A stretch of DNA of 64,000 nucleotides from an uncultured Lachnospiraceae bacterium (lineage in GTDB: Bacteria; Bacillota; Clostridia; Lachnospirales; Lachnospiraceae), in contig CANBFE010000001.1 in NCBI GenBank assembly GCA_947367855.1, forward strand, positions 418,346 to 482,345, in the 5' to 3' direction. A program made the position numbers and the translations under genes. Positions 18,645 through 28,327 of this stretch are shown here, one piece after another. Every line of letters starts with the position of its first letter. The first letter of the stretch is position 1. The notes below the pieces were generated by a model. That model saw only the letters and a list, made by a program, of their open reading frames with translations, had not been told where the DNA came from and did not search any database.

Positions 18645-20735
18645 ATGGCAAAATATCTGGTAATCGTGGAGTCGCCCACAAAAGTGAAGACAATTAAAAA
18701 GTTTCTGGGTTCCAGCTATGAGGTTGCTGCTACCAACGGACACGTTCGCGATTTGCCCAAGAGTTCACTGGGAATAGATATCGAGCATGGCTATGAGCCG
18801 AAATACATCACGATCAGAGGAAAGGGGGATGTGCTTGCCCATCTGCGCAAGGAAGTCAAAAAAGCGGAGAAGATCTATCTGGCAACTGACCCTGACCGGG
18901 AGGGGGAGGCTATTTCCTGGCACCTGCTTTATGCCCTGAAACTGGAGGATAAGCTGGAAGAAAAAAAGGTATACAGGATCACGTTTAATGAGATCACCAA
19001 AAATGCGGTGAAGGAATCCCTGAAAAATGCCAGGGAGATCAACATGAATCTGGTGGATGCGCAGCAGGCAAGGCGCATGCTTGACCGTATGGTGGGATAC
19101 CGCATCTCCCCTCTGTTGTGGAATAAGATCAAGAGAGGGCTCAGTGCGGGACGCGTGCAGTCGGTGGCGCTGCGGATTATCTGTGACAGGGAGGACGAGA
19201 TCAACGCCTTTGTTCCTGAGGAGTACTGGTCCCTGGATGTAAGCCTGAAGGTAAAGGGCGAGAAAAAGACTGTCACCGCAAAGTATTACGGTTCCCTGAA
19301 AGAGAAAAAATGCATCAGGGACAGAGCCCAGGCGGATGCTGTCATGGCTTCCCTGAAGGACGCGGAATACACCGTCCGGGAGGTGAAGAAGGGGGAGAGA
19401 CTCAGAAAGGCTCCGCTGCCCTTTACCACGTCCACTCTTCAGCAGGAGGCCAATAAGGCATTGAATTATTCCGCCCAGAAAACCATGCGCCTGGCCCAAC
19501 AGCTCTATGAGGGAGTGGATTTGAAGGGGGAGGGCACGGTGGGGCTTATCACCTATCTGAGAACGGACTCCACCCGCGTGTCCGTGGAGGCACAGGCCGC
19601 AGCTGCAGACTTTATCGGGAAAAATTACGGAACCCCGTATCTTTCCGCGGCACAGGAGGAGAAAAAGAGCAGTCAGAAGATACAGGATGCCCATGAAGCC
19701 ATCCGTCCCACGGATGTGGGCCGGACTCCGGATGGTGTGAAGGAGCAGATGCCAAGGGATCTGTTCCGGCTTTACCAGCTGATCTGGAAGCGCTTTATGG
19801 CAAGCCGCATGAGTCCGGCCAGATATGAAACTACATCCGTGAAGATACAGGCGGCAGACAGCATCTTTACCGTGGCGGCATCTGCGCTGCAGTTTGACGG
19901 TTTTATAAAGGTTTACAATCCAAGGGACGAGGAGGCGGAGGCCAATACGCTGACAGTGGGTCTTGACAGGGACAGCAGCCTTTCCTTTGTGGCTTTTGAC
20001 CCTCAGCAGCATTTTACCCAACCCCCGGCCCATTATACGGAGGCTTCTCTTGTGCGGGAACTGGAGGAACTTGGAGTGGGACGGCCCAGTACCTATGCAC
20101 CCACCATATCCCTTATCATGGGCAGACATTATGTGGTAAAGGAAGGAAAGAATCTTTACGTGACGGAACTGGGAGAAGCTGTGAATAATATGATGAAGGA
20201 GGCCTTTCCTTCCATAGTGGATGTACACTTTACTGCCAGTATGGAGAAACTGCTGGACAGTGTGGAGGAAGGCGAGGTTAAGTGGAAAACCGTGGTCTCC
20301 AATTTCTACCCGGATCTGGAAGAGGCGGTGGAAACGGCGGAGAAAGCGTTGGAGCACATTTCCATTGAGGACGAGGTCAGCGAGGAGGTCTGTGAGCTCT
20401 GTGGCAGGCAGATGGTAATCAAGTACGGTCCCCACGGACGCTTTCTTGCATGCCCCGGATTCCCGGACTGCCGGAATACCAAACCCTATTTTGAAAAAAT
20501 AGGTGTGGCCTGCCCAAAATGCGGCAAGGACATTGTCTTGAAAAAGACCAAGAAGGGACGAAAATATTACGGATGCATTGACAATCCTGACTGCGATTTT
20601 ATGGTGTGGCAGAAGCCTTCCGGGGAAATTTGCCCGGACTGCGGCTCGCTTCTTTTGGTAAAAGGCAGCAAGCTTGTGTGCGCAAATGCGGAATGCGGAT
20701 ATCATACATTGTCGGAATTGTCCGGAAAAACTTAA
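18645..20735 (+). CDS. topA: DNA topoisomerase I (type IA)
   Basis: 696 residues from ATG 18645 (SD AAGGGGG); the reading frame stays open upstream but has no coding signal there. It relaxes negative supercoils. The N-terminal Toprim domain is seen in YLVIVESPTKVKTI and ATDPDREGEAISWH. The active-site Tyr is in ITYLRTDSTRVS (about residue 304). Three C-terminal zinc ribbons follow (CELCG...CPGFPDC, CPKCG...CIDNPDC, CPDCG...CANAEC). It ends 180 bases before codY, the same topA-to-codY order as in other Firmicutes. Confidence 0.97.
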   Translation: MAKYLVIVESPTKVKTIKKFLGSSYEVAATNGHVRDLPKSSLGIDIEHGYEPKYITIRGKGDVLAHLRKEVKKAEKIYLATDPDREGEAISWHLLYALKLEDKLEEKKVYRITFNEITKNAVKESLKNAREINMNLVDAQQARRMLDRMVGYRISPLLWNKIKRGLSAGRVQSVALRIICDREDEINAFVPEEYWSLDVSLKVKGEKKTVTAKYYGSLKEKKCIRDRAQADAVMASLKDAEYTVREVKKGERLRKAPLPFTTSTLQQEANKALNYSAQKTMRLAQQLYEGVDLKGEGTVGLITYLRTDSTRVSVEAQAAAADFIGKNYGTPYLSAAQEEKKSSQKIQDAHEAIRPTDVGRTPDGVKEQMPRDLFRLYQLIWKRFMASRMSPARYETTSVKIQAADSIFTVAASALQFDGFIKVYNPRDEEAEANTLTVGLDRDSSLSFVAFDPQQHFTQPPAHYTEASLVRELEELGVGRPSTYAPTISLIMGRHYVVKEGKNLYVTELGEAVNNMMKEAFPSIVDVHFTASMEKLLDSVEEGEVKWKTVVSNFYPDLEEAVETAEKALEHISIEDEVSEEVCELCGRQMVIKYGPHGRFLACPGFPDCRNTKPYFEKIGVACPKCGKDIVLKKTKKGRKYYGCIDNPDCDFMVWQKPSGEICPDCGSLLLVKGSKLVCANAECGYHTLSELSGKT

Positions 20736-20763
20736 TCAATATAAAAAATTAGGCATTTTTACA

Positions 20764-20792
20764 TTGTAATCAGGATGTGTTTATGGTATAAT
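20764..20792 (+). promoter_or_regulatory. sigma-A promoter of codY
   Basis: TTGTAA (20764-20769), a 17-base spacer and TATAAT (20787-20792), with an extended -10 TGG immediately before. Confidence 0.75.
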
Positions 20793-20915
20793 TGTGGCTG
20801 TCAGCATAGAAAGCGGTCGCTGAGCATCCATTTGTTTTATTAGTCTCCTGGGCGAAAATGAAAGAAGTGCGAAGTGATTGCGCATGTCCATGAGCATCGG
20901 AATGGAGGGATGCGT

Positions 20916-21704
20916 ATGAGTAGTGTACAGCTTCTGGATAAAACCAGAAAAATCGGGAACCTGTTGCATAACAATAATTCCAGCAAGGTAGTCTTTAACG
21001 ATATCTGCACGGTGATGAGGGAAATCCTCGATTCCAATGTCCTTGTCATCAGCCGCAAAGGTAAAGTTTTGGGGGTTGGAAAGGCAGAAGGGGTTAAGAC
21101 CATAACGGAACTGATAGACGAAAATGTAGGCGGTTATGTGGATTCCATGCTGAATGAGAGGCTGTTGGGGGTTCTTTCCACAAAAGAGAATGTGAACCTG
21201 GCTACATTGGGCTTTGAGAGCACGGACGTGAAAAAGTTTCAGGCCATCATTACTCCCATTGATATCGCAGGGGAGAGGCTTGGCACTTTGTTCATATATA
21301 AATGTGATATCCAGTATGATATAGACGATATTATTCTGTGTGAATACGGAACCACTGTGGTGGGACTGGAAATGCTGAGGGCGGTAAGCGAGGAGAATGC
21401 CGAGGAGAGCCGCAAGGTGGCAGTGGTGAAATCAGCCATCAGTACACTCTCGTTTTCAGAGATGGAAGCCATTACTCATATTTTTGATGAACTGAACGGA
21501 ATGGAGGGTATCCTGGTCGCCAGCAAGATAGCTGACCGTGTGGGCATTACCCGCTCTGTTATCGTGAACGCGCTGAGGAAGTTCGAAAGTGCCGGAGTGA
21601 TAGAATCCCGTTCTTCAGGAATGAAGGGGACATATATCAAAGTGCTAAACGATGTGGTGTTTGACGAGATCGAGGAACTGAAGCGTCAGAACAGGCGTGA
21701 CTGA
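20916..21704 (+). CDS. codY: GTP/branched-chain amino acid-sensing repressor CodY
   Basis: 262 residues from ATG 20916, preceded at good spacing by GGAGGG; the ATG six bases upstream is too close to it. CodY senses isoleucine, leucine and valine through its N-terminal GAF domain and GTP, and represses amino-acid supply and stationary-phase genes. The start MSSVQLLDKTRKIG and the C-terminal winged helix (SKIADRVGITRSVIVNALRK) are characteristic. As in B. subtilis it lies just before the fla operon, which CodY represses there; whether it does so here is untested. Confidence 0.96.
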   Translation: MSSVQLLDKTRKIGNLLHNNNSSKVVFNDICTVMREILDSNVLVISRKGKVLGVGKAEGVKTITELIDENVGGYVDSMLNERLLGVLSTKENVNLATLGFESTDVKKFQAIITPIDIAGERLGTLFIYKCDIQYDIDDIILCEYGTTVVGLEMLRAVSEENAEESRKVAVVKSAISTLSFSEMEAITHIFDELNGMEGILVASKIADRVGITRSVIVNALRKFESAGVIESRSSGMKGTYIKVLNDVVFDEIEELKRQNRRD

Positions 21705-21761
21705 GGAAAATGCAGAAATACATATTCAAACGGATTTGGAGTGGCCGGCAGGCCGTTGGAT

Positions 21762-21834
21762 AAAGGGACTTATTGTGGTATGACAGTGGAAATCAGATGT
21801 TTCCCCTGTTGGTTTAAGTCTCTTTTTCTTTTTT
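21762..21834 (+). terminator. intrinsic terminator after codY
   Basis: AAAGGGACTTA (21762-21772) pairs with TAAGTCTCTTT (21815-21825) with one G-U pair. An inner, partly paired helix (ACAG...CTGT) lies inside, and a T-rich run ends at 21834. It separates codY from the fla operon. Confidence 0.7.
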
Positions 21835-21850
21835 GAAGATATGCCTGTCT

Positions 21851-21865
21851 GAAATTCAGAACGTT
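21851..21865 (+). promoter_or_regulatory. possible CodY-box-like site upstream of the fla promoter
   Basis: GAAATTCAGAACGTT matches 10 of 15 positions of the CodY consensus AATTTTCWGAAAATT, about 50 bases upstream of the -35. This is a weak match that could occur by chance. Confidence 0.25.
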
Positions 21866-21915
21866 GGACTGCTGCGAACATACATTTGGAAAAATAAGTA
21901 AATTTAAGTTGTGTA

Positions 21916-21944
21916 TTGTGCTTTTCGATAAAATTTATTATAAT
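21916..21944 (+). promoter_or_regulatory. sigma-A promoter of the fla operon
   Basis: TTGTGC (21916-21921), a 17-base spacer and a perfect TATAAT (21939-21944). It is the only clear promoter between the codY terminator and flgB (start 22018). The rest of the 313-base gap holds the terminator and nothing else I can identify. Confidence 0.7.
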
Positions 21945-22017
21945 GTAAGTCGGCAGGTGTGACGGAAGCTTTTTATGGTTTATTACATAGAAAAGGTTAC
22001 GGTGAAAGGAGAAGAGA

Positions 22018-22407
22018 ATGTTTCAGTCAAATGTATTTGCTTATGTAAATGTTTTGGATAAAGCGGCAGATGCCAGCTGGCTTCGCAATGATGCCATCGG
22101 CAATAATCTTGCCAATGTGGATACACCCGGTTATAAAAGGCAGGATGTGGCGTTTGAGTCCGTTTTAAAGAGGGAACTGGGAAGCTCTCGTCTTAAGTCA
22201 ATGGATGCAAAGGTATCCTCCGTTAAAATGAACAGACTGGAGCCTACTGTTTTTACGGATCACGGAAATTTTTCCTATCGTCTGGATAAGAACAATGTGG
22301 ATGTGGATACGGAAGGCGTTATGCTGGCGGAGAACCAGCTGAAATATCAGGGTCTTATGGTGGGAATTAACCAGGAGTTTCTCAATCTGCAGACTGTCAT
22401 GAAATGA
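22018..22407 (+). CDS. flgB: flagellar proximal rod protein FlgB
   Basis: 129 residues, normal for FlgB, which builds the proximal rod between MS ring and distal rod. It carries the rod-protein signature NNLANVDTPGYKRQD near the N-terminus. It starts behind AAAGGAGAAGAG and is the first gene of the operon. Confidence 0.96.
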   Translation: MFQSNVFAYVNVLDKAADASWLRNDAIGNNLANVDTPGYKRQDVAFESVLKRELGSSRLKSMDAKVSSVKMNRLEPTVFTDHGNFSYRLDKNNVDVDTEGVMLAENQLKYQGLMVGINQEFLNLQTVMK

Positions 22408-22472
22408 CGGAAGCGGTAAAAGGATATTAATGATTCTGCCATAGTATACATACAATAGAGAGGAGACGGAAC

Positions 22473-22997
22473 ATGAGCATGTTTTCTGCTTTTAATATCA
22501 ATGCCACGGGAATGACGGCAGAACGATACAGAATGGATGTTATCTCGGAAAATGTGGCAAATGCCAACACCACGCGCACTGCGGACGGGACTCCCTACCG
22601 CAGGAAGGTTGTGTCTTTTGCGGAGAAGGAGAGTCAGGTTTCTTTCAGCCATGTGTTCGGAGAGGTGGGGGGAAAACCCCATACACATGCCAGGGTGGCA
22701 ACCAATGCCAATACGGCGCATATGCATGAACTCTCACACAGTCATGGGCGGCAGGGCTACACGGGCGTTGGAGTCAGGGTCAGCGGTCTGTATGAAGATC
22801 ATGTTACGGAGATGAACATGGTATATGACCCGTCACATCCAGATGCAGACGAGAACGGATATGTGACATACCCTAATGTGAACATCATCACGGAGATGAC
22901 GAACATGATTGACGCAAGCCGTGCCTATGAGGCCAATGCCACTGCGTTTAATGCTACCAAGTCCATTGTGCAGAGAGGACTGGAGATCGGTTCGTAA
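22473..22997 (+). CDS. flgC: flagellar rod protein FlgC
   Basis: 174 residues with the N-terminal SENVANANTTRT rod motif and the C-terminal helix EMTNMIDASRAYEANATAF shared by rod and hook proteins. It is a secreted structural rod subunit. SD GAGAGGAG. It is slightly longer than many FlgC proteins, with a His-rich middle (HTHARVATNANTAHMHELSH). Confidence 0.96.
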   Translation: MSMFSAFNINATGMTAERYRMDVISENVANANTTRTADGTPYRRKVVSFAEKESQVSFSHVFGEVGGKPHTHARVATNANTAHMHELSHSHGRQGYTGVGVRVSGLYEDHVTEMNMVYDPSHPDADENGYVTYPNVNIITEMTNMIDASRAYEANATAFNATKSIVQRGLEIGS

Positions 22998-23060
22998 AAA
23001 GGTTGCTTAAAGTGACGGCTCTGCAGAGCCGGATTTTGAGAGAGGAAAGGCATACATATT

Positions 23061-23405
23061 ATGGATTTGTCAGCGATTACACCAGTCAATGGACTGAACG
23101 AAGTCAGAGAAGCTGCTGCAGGGGGACGTACTACTTTTACCGGGCTTCTCACGGAAAAAGAAGACAGGGCAGAGGGAACGTTATTTGATGCCTTTTTGAA
23201 TTCCGCCATCAATAGTATAAAGACTACCAATGAATATCTGTCCGATGCCGAGGACATGGATATTAAATTTGCATTGGGTGAGACGGATAATGCCCATGAC
23301 CTGACAATTGCCCTGCAGAAGGCCTCCACGGCCCTTCAGTATACAGTGGCTGTCAGAGACCGGCTTTTGGATGCATACAAGGAACTGATGCAGATGCAGA
23401 TCTAG
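23061..23405 (+). CDS. fliE: flagellar hook-basal body adaptor FliE
   Basis: 114 residues. FliE joins the MS ring and export gate to the rod. The C-terminal helical part (DLTIALQKASTALQYTVAVR, then LLDAYKELMQMQI) is the family signature. Its place between flgC and fliF is canonical. The SD (GAGAGGAAAGG) is about 12 bases from the ATG, which is rather far. Confidence 0.94.
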   Translation: MDLSAITPVNGLNEVREAAAGGRTTFTGLLTEKEDRAEGTLFDAFLNSAINSIKTTNEYLSDAEDMDIKFALGETDNAHDLTIALQKASTALQYTVAVRDRLLDAYKELMQMQI

Positions 23406-23478
23406 GATTCCTGTTGCGGGTGAGTGCGGCTTAGTGAATTGAAATGAGGAATTTAGAAATGACTAGGAGAGAAGTACC

Positions 23479-25086
23479 ATGGCTGACAAGCTAAAAGAGA
23501 TACCGGGAAAAATACTGGATTGGTGGAAGAAATTCACCAGCAGGCAGAGAACGATCATTATAATCATAGCTGCCGCTGTGGTGTTTACTTTTGTCATTAT
23601 TTTATATACATTCACCAAACCTGAATATACAAGGCTCGGAACTTATGAGAATGCCACTACCGCAGCAGAGATTGTGGAAATTCTTGAAGGGGCCAAGATT
23701 ACGCACAGGGAGTCTACCGATGCAAGAACGGTGGAGGTCTTAACCAACCAACTGGCGCAGGCAAATCTTGCCATTGCTTCGGAAGGGTATGTACCGGATG
23801 ACCTGAAATACAAGGATTATGTGGAGAGCGGCATGTCCACCACTACGGCGGACAGAATAAACCAGACCACGGATTATTACCAGCAATATATAGAAAACAT
23901 GTTCATAAAGGGCGCCCCTGTAAAGGATGTGAGCGTAAAGCTGACCATGGCAGAGAATTCAGGCTGGCTCAGCGAGACCAGGCAGGAATCCTTTGCTTAT
24001 ATTCAGGTGACAGTCACGGACGATTTTACCCAGGCTAACGCATTGGCCATGGCAAAGGGTGCCGCCACCTGTATAGGAAACGAAACCACGGCGAACATCA
24101 CCATTGTAGACCAGAATTTTAATATTCTGTTTGCCGGAGGGGACGATTACAGCACTATGGGGATTGCCAATTCTGTTCAGGAACTGCAGAATCAGGCGGA
24201 ACTGATGGTGACAAACCAGGTGAAAAAGGTGCTGCTTGGGACAAAGCAGTATCCCATGATTGAAGTGGCCACTCATCTGAAAGTGGATTTCTCCAATTAT
24301 ACCAAGCAGGTTACAGAGTATTACACACATAATGACAATCCAAACGGATATGTAACCCATGAGGAAATTTATTCTTCCGAGACTACCAACGGCGTGGAAG
24401 GAATTCCGGGTACGGATTCCAATGGAGAGGATCTGACAGGCTATGTAAATCCGGATTACAACGGCGGATCAAGTTCTTCCAATGAACAGCTCATAGACTA
24501 TCAGCTGAATGTATCGGATACCCTTACCAATGCGCCGGCGGGAAGTATTGATTATGATGCTTCTTCCGTATCTGTTTCCATGGTCTGTTACCGTGAGTAC
24601 TACGAGGAGAATGTAGAAAGACAGGGACTTCTGGACGGGATTACCTGGGAGGATTTCAAGGAGGCCAACCGGGAGAGTATTAAACGGGAGGTGGATACCG
24701 AGTTTTTCCAGATGGTTGCCAATGCCAGCGGTATCAGCCAGGACAAAGTCACAATCATTGCCTATGAAGAGCCCAGGTTCTATGATAAGGAAGGTTTCAG
24801 CGTCAGTGCCACAGACATTGCAAGTATTGTGCTGATCGTGTTGATGTTGGCTTTGTTGGGGTTTGTACTCCTGAGGAGCATGGGACCCAGGAAGAAGGCA
24901 GTGGAGGAGGAGCCGGAGCTGCCTGTGGAGGAGATACTCCAGTCTACGCAGCCTGAAACTACGATAGAGGATATCGATGTGGAGGCCAAGTCCGAGACAC
25001 GCAAGATGGTTGAAAAGTTTGTGGATGAGAATCCGGAGGCAGCGGCAAATCTGCTGCGGAACTGGTTGAACGAGGATTGGAATTAA
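23479..25086 (+). CDS. fliF: flagellar MS-ring protein FliF
   Basis: 535 residues. FliF forms the MS ring in the cytoplasmic membrane. A first membrane segment is at about 28-48 and a second at about 447-467, with the periplasmic YscJ-like and FliF C domains between them. The short cytoplasmic tail ends AANLLRNWLNEDWN, the region that binds FliG. SD AGGAGAGAAG. Confidence 0.96.
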   Translation: MADKLKEIPGKILDWWKKFTSRQRTIIIIIAAAVVFTFVIILYTFTKPEYTRLGTYENATTAAEIVEILEGAKITHRESTDARTVEVLTNQLAQANLAIASEGYVPDDLKYKDYVESGMSTTTADRINQTTDYYQQYIENMFIKGAPVKDVSVKLTMAENSGWLSETRQESFAYIQVTVTDDFTQANALAMAKGAATCIGNETTANITIVDQNFNILFAGGDDYSTMGIANSVQELQNQAELMVTNQVKKVLLGTKQYPMIEVATHLKVDFSNYTKQVTEYYTHNDNPNGYVTHEEIYSSETTNGVEGIPGTDSNGEDLTGYVNPDYNGGSSSSNEQLIDYQLNVSDTLTNAPAGSIDYDASSVSVSMVCYREYYEENVERQGLLDGITWEDFKEANRESIKREVDTEFFQMVANASGISQDKVTIIAYEEPRFYDKEGFSVSATDIASIVLIVLMLALLGFVLLRSMGPRKKAVEEEPELPVEEILQSTQPETTIEDIDVEAKSETRKMVEKFVDENPEAAANLLRNWLNEDWN

Positions 25087-25108
25087 CTTTTAATGAGGTA
25101 CATAAATC

Positions 25109-26131
25109 ATGCCAAAGACTGCAGCAAATGAAGGGGGAATCAGGGGAATCCAGAGAGCGGCCATTCTTCTTATTTCCCTGGGGCCGGAGCGTTCCGCCGG
25201 AATATTTAAACATTTAAAAGAAGAAGAGATCGAGGAGCTGACCCTGGAGATTGCAAACACGAGAAGTGTGACGCCCCAGGTGAAGGAAGATGTAATCAAC
25301 GAGTTTTACGAAGTTTGTCTGGCACAGCAGTATATTGCGGAGGGCGGCATAGGTTATGCCAAGGATCTGTTGGAGAAGGCCCTGGGATCCGAGAAGGCCC
25401 TGGATGTAATCGGCAAACTGACGGCATCCCTGCAGGTGAAACCGTTCGAGTTTGTGCGTAAGACGGATGCCACACAGCTTATTAACTTTATTCAGGATGA
25501 GCATCCCCAGACGGTTGCCCTGATCCTGTCCTATCTGGCGCCCCAGCAGGCTGCCCAGGTGGTATCGGCCCTGCCTCCCGAGAAGCAGGCAGATGTTGCC
25601 AGACGTATTGCCGTTATGGACCGCACCAGTCCTGAAGTGATCAAGGAGGTTGAGAAAGTGTTGGAATCCAAGCTTGCAAGCCTTGTCAATCAGGATTACA
25701 CCATTATCGGCGGTGTGGATGCCGTTGTGGAGATTCTGAATACGGTGGACCGGGGTACGGAGCGTCATATTATGGAGACTCTGGAAGTGGAAGTGCCGGA
25801 ATTGGCAGAGGAAATCCGGAAGAAGATGTTCGTATTCGAAGATATCCTGCTTCTGGACGACAGGGCCATCCAGCGTGTGCTGCGTGATGTGGAGAACAAT
25901 GATCTGGCCGTAGCCCTGAAGAATGCAAATGAAGAAGTGAAGAATACGATCTTTAACAATGTATCCAAGCGTCTTGCTGTCATGATTAAGGAGGATATGG
26001 ACTTCATGGGTCCTGTCCGTATGAAGGATGTGGAAGAGGCCCAGCAGAAGATTGTTAATATTATCAGGAAACTGGAGGATGCAGGTGAGATCGTAATCTC
26101 CAGAGGCGGAGGTGACGAGATCGTTGTCTAA
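25109..26131 (+). CDS. fliG: flagellar motor switch protein FliG
   Basis: 340 residues, typical. FliG is the C-ring component that couples the stator to rotation. The middle domain has the EHPQTVALILSYL motif (about residue 130), and the C-terminal torque helix has the expected charged residues (KNTIFNNVSKRLAVMIKEDM). The SD before the ATG is weak (ATGAGG), so translation is probably coupled to fliF. Confidence 0.97.
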   Translation: MPKTAANEGGIRGIQRAAILLISLGPERSAGIFKHLKEEEIEELTLEIANTRSVTPQVKEDVINEFYEVCLAQQYIAEGGIGYAKDLLEKALGSEKALDVIGKLTASLQVKPFEFVRKTDATQLINFIQDEHPQTVALILSYLAPQQAAQVVSALPPEKQADVARRIAVMDRTSPEVIKEVEKVLESKLASLVNQDYTIIGGVDAVVEILNTVDRGTERHIMETLEVEVPELAEEIRKKMFVFEDILLLDDRAIQRVLRDVENNDLAVALKNANEEVKNTIFNNVSKRLAVMIKEDMDFMGPVRMKDVEEAQQKIVNIIRKLEDAGEIVISRGGGDEIVV

Positions 26132-26966
26132 TAATCTGCTGAAAAGGATTTATATGTCAATGCCTGCCGGGGATGAAAAGCGGGTCATCGACAGTGATGA
26201 AGTGGTAAGAAAACGTCTGGAAAAAATTATGGAGGTACAGGAGCGCAGTGAAGGGGCAGAAGGATTTGTTTCCGGCCTGATTCCTGCGGAGGTCCTGGAG
26301 GCTCCGGAAGACGGGAGCAATATCATTAAGGCCCAGGACGAGGCCCGGGAGATCCTGGACCAGGCAAGGGCGGAGGCAGACGGCATTCTGGAGCAGGCCA
26401 GGGCAGAGGCGCAGCGGATACTTTCCGACGCAGCTACCCAGGCGGAAGCGGAGAAGATGCAGGTGATCAGCCAGGCCAGACAGCAGGGCTACAGCGAGGG
26501 CCTTGTAAAAGCCCAGGCTCATGAAGGGGCAATGGAGCAGGAATACCTGGAGAAAGCGCGCAGCCTGGAGGAAGCATACCAGGAGCAGATTGATATTCTG
26601 GAGCCGAAGTTTGTGGATACAATCACAGGGATATATGAACATATCTTTCAGGTGGAGCTTTCGTCATACAGGGAGCTGCTGACTTCACTGATTTCCACGG
26701 TTCTGCATAACCTGGAGGGAAGCCGCAGCTTTATGATTCATGTTTCCAGGGATGACTATCCGTATGTAAGCATGCAGAAAAAACAGCTGACTGCAGGAAT
26801 CGCCTCCGAGAATACCAGTGTGGATGTGGTGGAGGATCTGACCCTTGGCAAGAATGCCTGCATGATTGAGACGGAGAACGGTATCTTTGACTGTGGACTG
26901 GGAACCCAACTGGCGGAGCTGAAGCGACAGCTGATGCTTCTGGCCTGGTCGGGAGACAGGGAATAA
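26124..26966 (+). CDS. fliH: flagellar export ATPase regulator FliH
   Basis: 280 residues. I place the start at TTG 26124, which gives MSNNLLKRIY, resembling the usual FliH N-terminus, and has GGAGGTGA 11 bases upstream; GTG 26112 or ATG 26154 are alternatives. It overlaps the end of fliG by eight bases. A coiled coil of Ala/Glu/Gln-rich repeats (AREILDQARAEADGILEQAR) leads to the C-terminal FliI-binding domain. FliH holds the ATPase FliI at the export gate and C ring. Confidence 0.9.
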   Translation: MSNNLLKRIYMSMPAGDEKRVIDSDEVVRKRLEKIMEVQERSEGAEGFVSGLIPAEVLEAPEDGSNIIKAQDEAREILDQARAEADGILEQARAEAQRILSDAATQAEAEKMQVISQARQQGYSEGLVKAQAHEGAMEQEYLEKARSLEEAYQEQIDILEPKFVDTITGIYEHIFQVELSSYRELLTSLISTVLHNLEGSRSFMIHVSRDDYPYVSMQKKQLTAGIASENTSVDVVEDLTLGKNACMIETENGIFDCGLGTQLAELKRQLMLLAWSGDRE

Positions 26967-26978
26967 GGAGGAAGATTT

Positions 26979-28295
26979 TTGCGGACGATGAACATAGACT
27001 TCGCAAAATATAATAGAGTATGGGACCAGACCTTTTATAAGAAAAAGGGTAAGGTTGTCAATGTGGTGGGACTGACCATTGAGTCTGCAGGTCCGGATGC
27101 AAAACTGGGAGATATCTGTCAGATTACCCCGGAAGGAGACGGGGGGCCGATTCTGGCGGAAGTCGTAGGCTTTAAGGACAGGAAAACCCTGCTGATGCCT
27201 TTTGATTCAGTGGATGGCATTGCACTGGGGTGCATTGTGGAAAATACGGACCAGCCCCTTCTGGTGACTGTAAGCGAGGCCCTGCTGGGCAAGACGCTGA
27301 ACGGCATGGGGGTTCCGATAGATGGTACACATTTGGACGGCGTGCCGTATCTGGTGGAGGCGGTGCCCCCTGATCCCATGAGCAGAAAGATTATAGATGA
27401 GGTGCTTCCCCTGGGGGTAAAGGCCGTGGACGGCCTTATTACTGTGGGAAAGGGCCAGCGTATCGGTATTTTTGCAGGTTCCGGTGTGGGAAAATCCACT
27501 CTGATGGGCATGTTTGCCCGGAATACAAAAGCGGATATCAATGTTATTGCGCTGATCGGAGAGCGCGGCCGTGAGGTAAGGGAATTTATCGAACGGGATC
27601 TGGGAGAAGAGGGAATGCGGAGGTCTGTGATTGTGGTGGCCACTTCTGACCGCCCGGCTCTTGAGCGGAACAAGGCTGCCAAGACGGCCACGGCCATTGC
27701 GGAATATTTCAGGGACAGGGGAAAGGATGTACTTCTGATGATGGATTCCCTGACCCGTTTTTCCATGGCCCAGAGAGAGATCGGCCTGGCCAGGGGGGAG
27801 CCGCCTGTGACAAGAGGTTATCCGCCCAGCGTGTACTCGGAGATGCCAAAGCTGTTGGAACGTGCGGGCTGCGCGGCCAGGGGTTCCATTACGGGATTGT
27901 ACACGGTGCTTGTTGACGGAGACGATTTCAACGAGCCTATCACGGATACGGCCAGAAGTATTCTGGACGGCCATATCATGTTAGATAGAAAACTGGGCCA
28001 TAAAAACCATTATCCGGCTATTGACATTCTGCAGAGTATTTCCAGATGTATGAGCCAGATTGCTTCCAGAGAGCATAAACAGGCGGCAGGAAAACTTAAG
28101 AATGTGGTGGCTACATACAATGAGGCAGAGGATCTGATCAACATAGGAGCGTATAAGAACGGAAGTAATCCGTCTATAGACTATGCGATTTCCAAGATAG
28201 AGGCAGTGAACCAGTTCCTGTGTCAGGACGTGGAAGAAAAGTTTACTTTTGAAGAGAGTATTAACCGGTTGGAGAGACTGTTTGAGAATCGCTGA
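26979..28295 (+). CDS. fliI: flagellum-specific ATP synthase FliI
   Basis: 438 residues, the usual length. FliI is the hexameric F1-beta-like ATPase of flagellar type III export. Walker A is AGSGVGKST (about residue 166), and GERGREVREF and DSLTRFSMAQREI are family motifs. TTG at 26979 is seven bases after AAGGAGG and is preferred to the ATG at 26988. Confidence 0.97.
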   Translation: MRTMNIDFAKYNRVWDQTFYKKKGKVVNVVGLTIESAGPDAKLGDICQITPEGDGGPILAEVVGFKDRKTLLMPFDSVDGIALGCIVENTDQPLLVTVSEALLGKTLNGMGVPIDGTHLDGVPYLVEAVPPDPMSRKIIDEVLPLGVKAVDGLITVGKGQRIGIFAGSGVGKSTLMGMFARNTKADINVIALIGERGREVREFIERDLGEEGMRRSVIVVATSDRPALERNKAAKTATAIAEYFRDRGKDVLLMMDSLTRFSMAQREIGLARGEPPVTRGYPPSVYSEMPKLLERAGCAARGSITGLYTVLVDGDDFNEPITDTARSILDGHIMLDRKLGHKNHYPAIDILQSISRCMSQIASREHKQAAGKLKNVVATYNEAEDLINIGAYKNGSNPSIDYAISKIEAVNQFLCQDVEEKFTFEESINRLERLFENR

Positions 28296-28327
28296 ATATA
28301 TGGCGTGACGGCAGAAAGGGAACGGCA

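Noticed and set aside
18765..20705. 646-codon open frame on the minus strand
   Set aside because: Mirror of topA with no motif, SD or start context.
23003..23188. 61-codon frame ahead of and within fliE
   Set aside because: Out-of-frame overlap; fliE explains the region.
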